From an uncultured Christensenella sp. (GTDB taxonomy: Bacteria > Bacillota > Clostridia > Christensenellales > Borkfalkiaceae): a DNA stretch of 64,000 nt. Below, in pieces: positions 61,919 through 64,000 of this stretch (position 1 is its first letter; each line of letters opens with the position of its first letter). The position numbers and the translations under genes are program-made. Under the pieces are notes generated by a model. It was not told the origin of the DNA. It did not search any database and saw only the letters and a program-made list of their open reading frames with translations. The DNA is taken from NCBI GenBank assembly GCA_910578565.1, contig CAJTQF010000001.1, forward strand, positions 186,001 to 250,000. Reading direction: 5' to 3'.

Positions 61919-62736
61919 AACTTTACGACTTTGACGGAATGTTTGACGAAAAACTTGCCGCGTACCTGAAAAAGAACGCGGACAAGCATAAAGAGAGCGA
62001 GTGGGAAGATATAATTCCCGAATTATATAAACAATTCGGCGACACCTTTATTAAAGCCGTGGGCGACACACCCAACGGGTTTTATGCAAAGATGAGCGAC
62101 GGGGAACTGGTGAAAGCTCTTTCAACCCATCTCAGACAGGGCGTTCCTGTGTCGGAATATTTATGTAACGCAATCGAAAGAAGGAATGCGGTTGAACTGT
62201 TGTTGCCGCTTTTAGACGGCAGTGAAGAAGAACGCGATTATGCCATTAATCTTATAGGCGCGGACGAACGTGCGCTTGATAAATATTTTGAAATGCTGCT
62301 TGATAAAGACAGTCCCGAAGATTTGAAAAACAGGTGCGTGGACTACATAAAGGAAAACGCGGATTCGGTTGCCGACCGTGCGGTGGAAAATTATAACAGA
62401 AATTGCGAGCGGGAATATATGCTTGAAATTATGTCGCGTTGCAAAGTCCGCTCGGATAAAATTTTCAATATCCTTTTAAAAGAGTTCAGGTGCGACGCGG
62501 AAAATCTGCCGATGCATGCAAGTTATCTTGCGGCGTACGGCGACGAACGCGCACTGGAATATCTTCTGGATAAGATAGACGAAGAGTGCATAACTTTTAT
62601 CGAGTATCAGGAACTGAAATTCGCTATCGAAGCGCTCGGCGGCGAGTACACAAAAAAACGCGATTTTTCAAACGACCCGTATTTCGAACTTATAAAATCG
62701 GGTAGCGGCGATATTTTCGTCGGTTTTAAAAATTAA
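61915..62736 (+). CDS. Helical, HEAT-like protein of unknown function
   Basis: The 273-aa acidic protein is predicted from sequence pattern to be all helical; NAVELLLPLLDGSEEERDYA and ERALEYLLDKIDEECITF repeat a HEAT-like pattern. I do not recognise a family. It begins in a 4-bp overlap with the TPR gene (ATGA) and is the last gene of the operon, followed by a strong terminator. The three final genes (hslO, TPR, this) are so tightly joined that they probably act in the same complex or process. This is inference. Confidence 0.72.
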   Translation: MKLYDFDGMFDEKLAAYLKKNADKHKESEWEDIIPELYKQFGDTFIKAVGDTPNGFYAKMSDGELVKALSTHLRQGVPVSEYLCNAIERRNAVELLLPLLDGSEEERDYAINLIGADERALDKYFEMLLDKDSPEDLKNRCVDYIKENADSVADRAVENYNRNCEREYMLEIMSRCKVRSDKIFNILLKEFRCDAENLPMHASYLAAYGDERALEYLLDKIDEECITFIEYQELKFAIEALGGEYTKKRDFSNDPYFELIKSGSGDIFVGFKN

Positions 62737-62745
62737 TATAGAGCA

Positions 62746-62781
62746 AAGCGGCGCGGAACTTTACAAAGTTCCGCGCCGCTT
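62746..62781. terminator. Bidirectional terminator between the Hsp33 operon and mnmG
   Basis: AAGCGGCGCGGAACTTT (62746-62762) and AAAGTTCCGCGCCGCTT (62765-62781) form a 17-bp stem with a 2-base loop, shared by the two convergent genes. Confidence 0.85.
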
Positions 62782-62786
62782 AAAAT

Positions 62787-64000
62787 TTAGTTTTTCCTTG
62801 TCGCAAGCCAGACTATAAGCACTGTAACGTCTGCGGGGTTTACGCCGTAAATTCTGCCAGCCTGACCGAGAGTGAGCGGTTTCACGCGTTTAAGCTGTTC
62901 GCGCGCTTCCAGCCGCAAGCCCTTTATTTCGTCATAGTCGATGTCGGGCGGAAGAAGACGCTCTTCTGATTTCTTTGCCTTTTCAATCTGCTGCGCGTTT
63001 TTCTTTAAATATCCTTCGTATTTTATCGTCGCTTCGGCAGACTTTAATATCTCTTCCGCAATTCCTTCCAGTATGCGGAAGTGATTGCAAATACCCTTGA
63101 TATCCGCGCCGCGCCGTATAAGCTCCGCGTAAGCCAAAGGCGGCGCTCCGTCAATGTTGTATTCAGTCATAAACCGCTGTGCGGCTGCCCTGTCCGCTAT
63201 GCGGCTGTTGAGCGCGTCAAGCGCGGCTTTGAATGCTTTTTTACGGTTTTCGAAGGATTTTTTTCTTTGTATCGTGTAAAGGGGGGTGTCCGCAATTTTC
63301 GGCGTCAGTCTGAAATCCGCAGTATCCTGCCTTAAATTTATTCTGTATTCCGCGCGTGAAGTCATTATTCGGTACGGCTCTTCCGTGCCTTTGGTCGTAA
63401 GGTCGTCTATGAGAACGCCTATATACGCTTCGTCGCGCCCCAGTACAAAGGGGGGCTTGTTCTGTATTTTAAACGCCGCGTTAATGCCCGCAATAAGCCC
63501 CTGTGCCGCGGCTTCTTCATAGCCCGAAGTTCCGTTTATCTGCCCCGCGGAATACAGCCCTTCAACGTTTTTATATTCGAGCGTGGGGTATAAATCGAGC
63601 GAATCTATACAGTCGTACTCTATTGCATAGGCATAGCGCATTATGTCGCAGTGTTCAAGCCCTTGAACGGAACGGTACATTTCCCTTTGCACTTCGTGCG
63701 GCATTGAAGAAGACATTCCCTGAACGTAAATTTCGTTGGTGTCCAGTCCTTCGGGTTCCAAAAAAATCTGGTGCCGCTGTTTGTCCGCAAAGCGCACTAC
63801 TTTGGTTTCGATAGAAGGGCAGTATCTGGGACCGGACGATTTTATATCGCCGTTGTAAAGTGGAGAGCTGTCAAGATTTTTTAAAATTGTTTCGTGCGTC
63901 AGTGCGTTGGTGTAGGCAAGGTGGCATACCGCAGTGTTTTTTGCGGGACTGTCGTTTAAAAACGAAAACGCAGGCAGGTTGTTTTCTCCTTCCTGCACGC
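62787..64000 (-). CDS. mnmG: tRNA uridine-5-carboxymethylaminomethyl modification enzyme MnmG, 5' end outside window
   Basis: MnmG with MnmE installs the (carboxymethyl)aminomethyl group on wobble U34. The frame is open to the right edge; the GTG at 63998 is an internal Val, so about 400 C-terminal residues are present. Visible motifs are KSSGPRYCPSIETKVVRF, FLEPEGLDTNEIYVQG, QINGTSGYEEAAAQG with the FAD-binding Asn/Gly region, and MTSRAEYR with the tRNA-contact Arg. The C-terminal helical domain that binds MnmE is complete (LRLEAREQLKRVKPLTLGQA). Together with trmR/trhP and tilS it is the fourth tRNA anticodon modification gene in the window. Confidence 0.96.
   Translation of the reverse strand, partial: VQEGENNLPAFSFLNDSPAKNTAVCHLAYTNALTHETILKNLDSSPLYNGDIKSSGPRYCPSIETKVVRFADKQRHQIFLEPEGLDTNEIYVQGMSSSMPHEVQREMYRSVQGLEHCDIMRYAYAIEYDCIDSLDLYPTLEYKNVEGLYSAGQINGTSGYEEAAAQGLIAGINAAFKIQNKPPFVLGRDEAYIGVLIDDLTTKGTEEPYRIMTSRAEYRINLRQDTADFRLTPKIADTPLYTIQRKKSFENRKKAFKAALDALNSRIADRAAAQRFMTEYNIDGAPPLAYAELIRRGADIKGICNHFRILEGIAEEILKSAEATIKYEGYLKKNAQQIEKAKKSEERLLPPDIDYDEIKGLRLEAREQLKRVKPLTLGQAGRIYGVNPADVTVLIVWLATRKN

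Overview
The window looks like a chromosomal segment of an endospore-forming Clostridia-type Bacillota. Evidence seen directly: two sporulation genes (spoIVA, spoIIE), RNase J, a type III glutamine synthetase, an LL-diaminopimelate aminotransferase, Gram-positive style Shine-Dalgarno sites (AAGGAG/GGAGG), TTGnnn-17-TATAAT promoters and many intrinsic terminators. An uncultivated gut lineage near Christensenellales would fit, but that placement is inference.

Layout. 1-2480: right end of an AT-rich mobile element (partial HUH replication protein, 35-bp tandem repeats, serine recombinase whose start codon and catalytic serine are in different frames, large inverted-repeat structure). 2481-2920: three tRNA genes (fMet, Met, Glu) on the minus strand. 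2965-5983: tilS, an unknown gene, hpt, a strong candidate structured RNA and a DUF378 membrane protein. 6030-13367: a GH3 glucosidase / SGNH esterase / ketopantoate-reductase-like operon, then two alpha/beta hydrolases and an ATP-grasp ligase. 13474-14949: spoIVA. 15107-16667: a terminator-bounded divergent radical SAM / HxlR pair with an operator-like palindrome. 16759-20567: a 50-aa basic protein and an 1131-aa repeat-rich coiled-coil protein. 20605-25497: rnj-trmR-trhP-aroA, every junction a 4-bp ATGA overlap. 25556-37575: dinB, glnN, a ClC antiporter, purA, dapF, pyrG, dapL and malQ, most with their own promoter. 37694-41021 (minus): a DUF3592-like protein and spoIIE. 41231-52322: an orphan Wzz-like protein, a HelD-like helicase, a giant DUF4011/SF1 helicase-nuclease and an FAD-Rieske oxidoreductase. 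52363-53071: two head-to-head gene remnants, both lacking their 5' ends. 53137-55899 (minus): asd-dapA-dapB. 56031-62781: a GNAT-like protein and a compact operon of membrane protein, methyltransferase, Hsp33, TPR protein and helical protein. 62787-64000 (minus): 3' part of mnmG.

How genes work together. asd, dapA, dapB, dapL and dapF together encode the aminotransferase route from aspartyl phosphate to meso-diaminopimelate. tilS, trmR, trhP and mnmG are all tRNA wobble/anticodon-loop modification genes; aroA, coupled to trhP, lies on the route to prephenate, the metabolite used by TrhP. The least explained items are the recombinase frame switch, the pseudoknotted RNA at 5462-5640, several genes with leaderless or nearly leaderless promoters, the repeat protein at 17138, the helicase pair at 42732-50806, and the Hsp33-centred operon.
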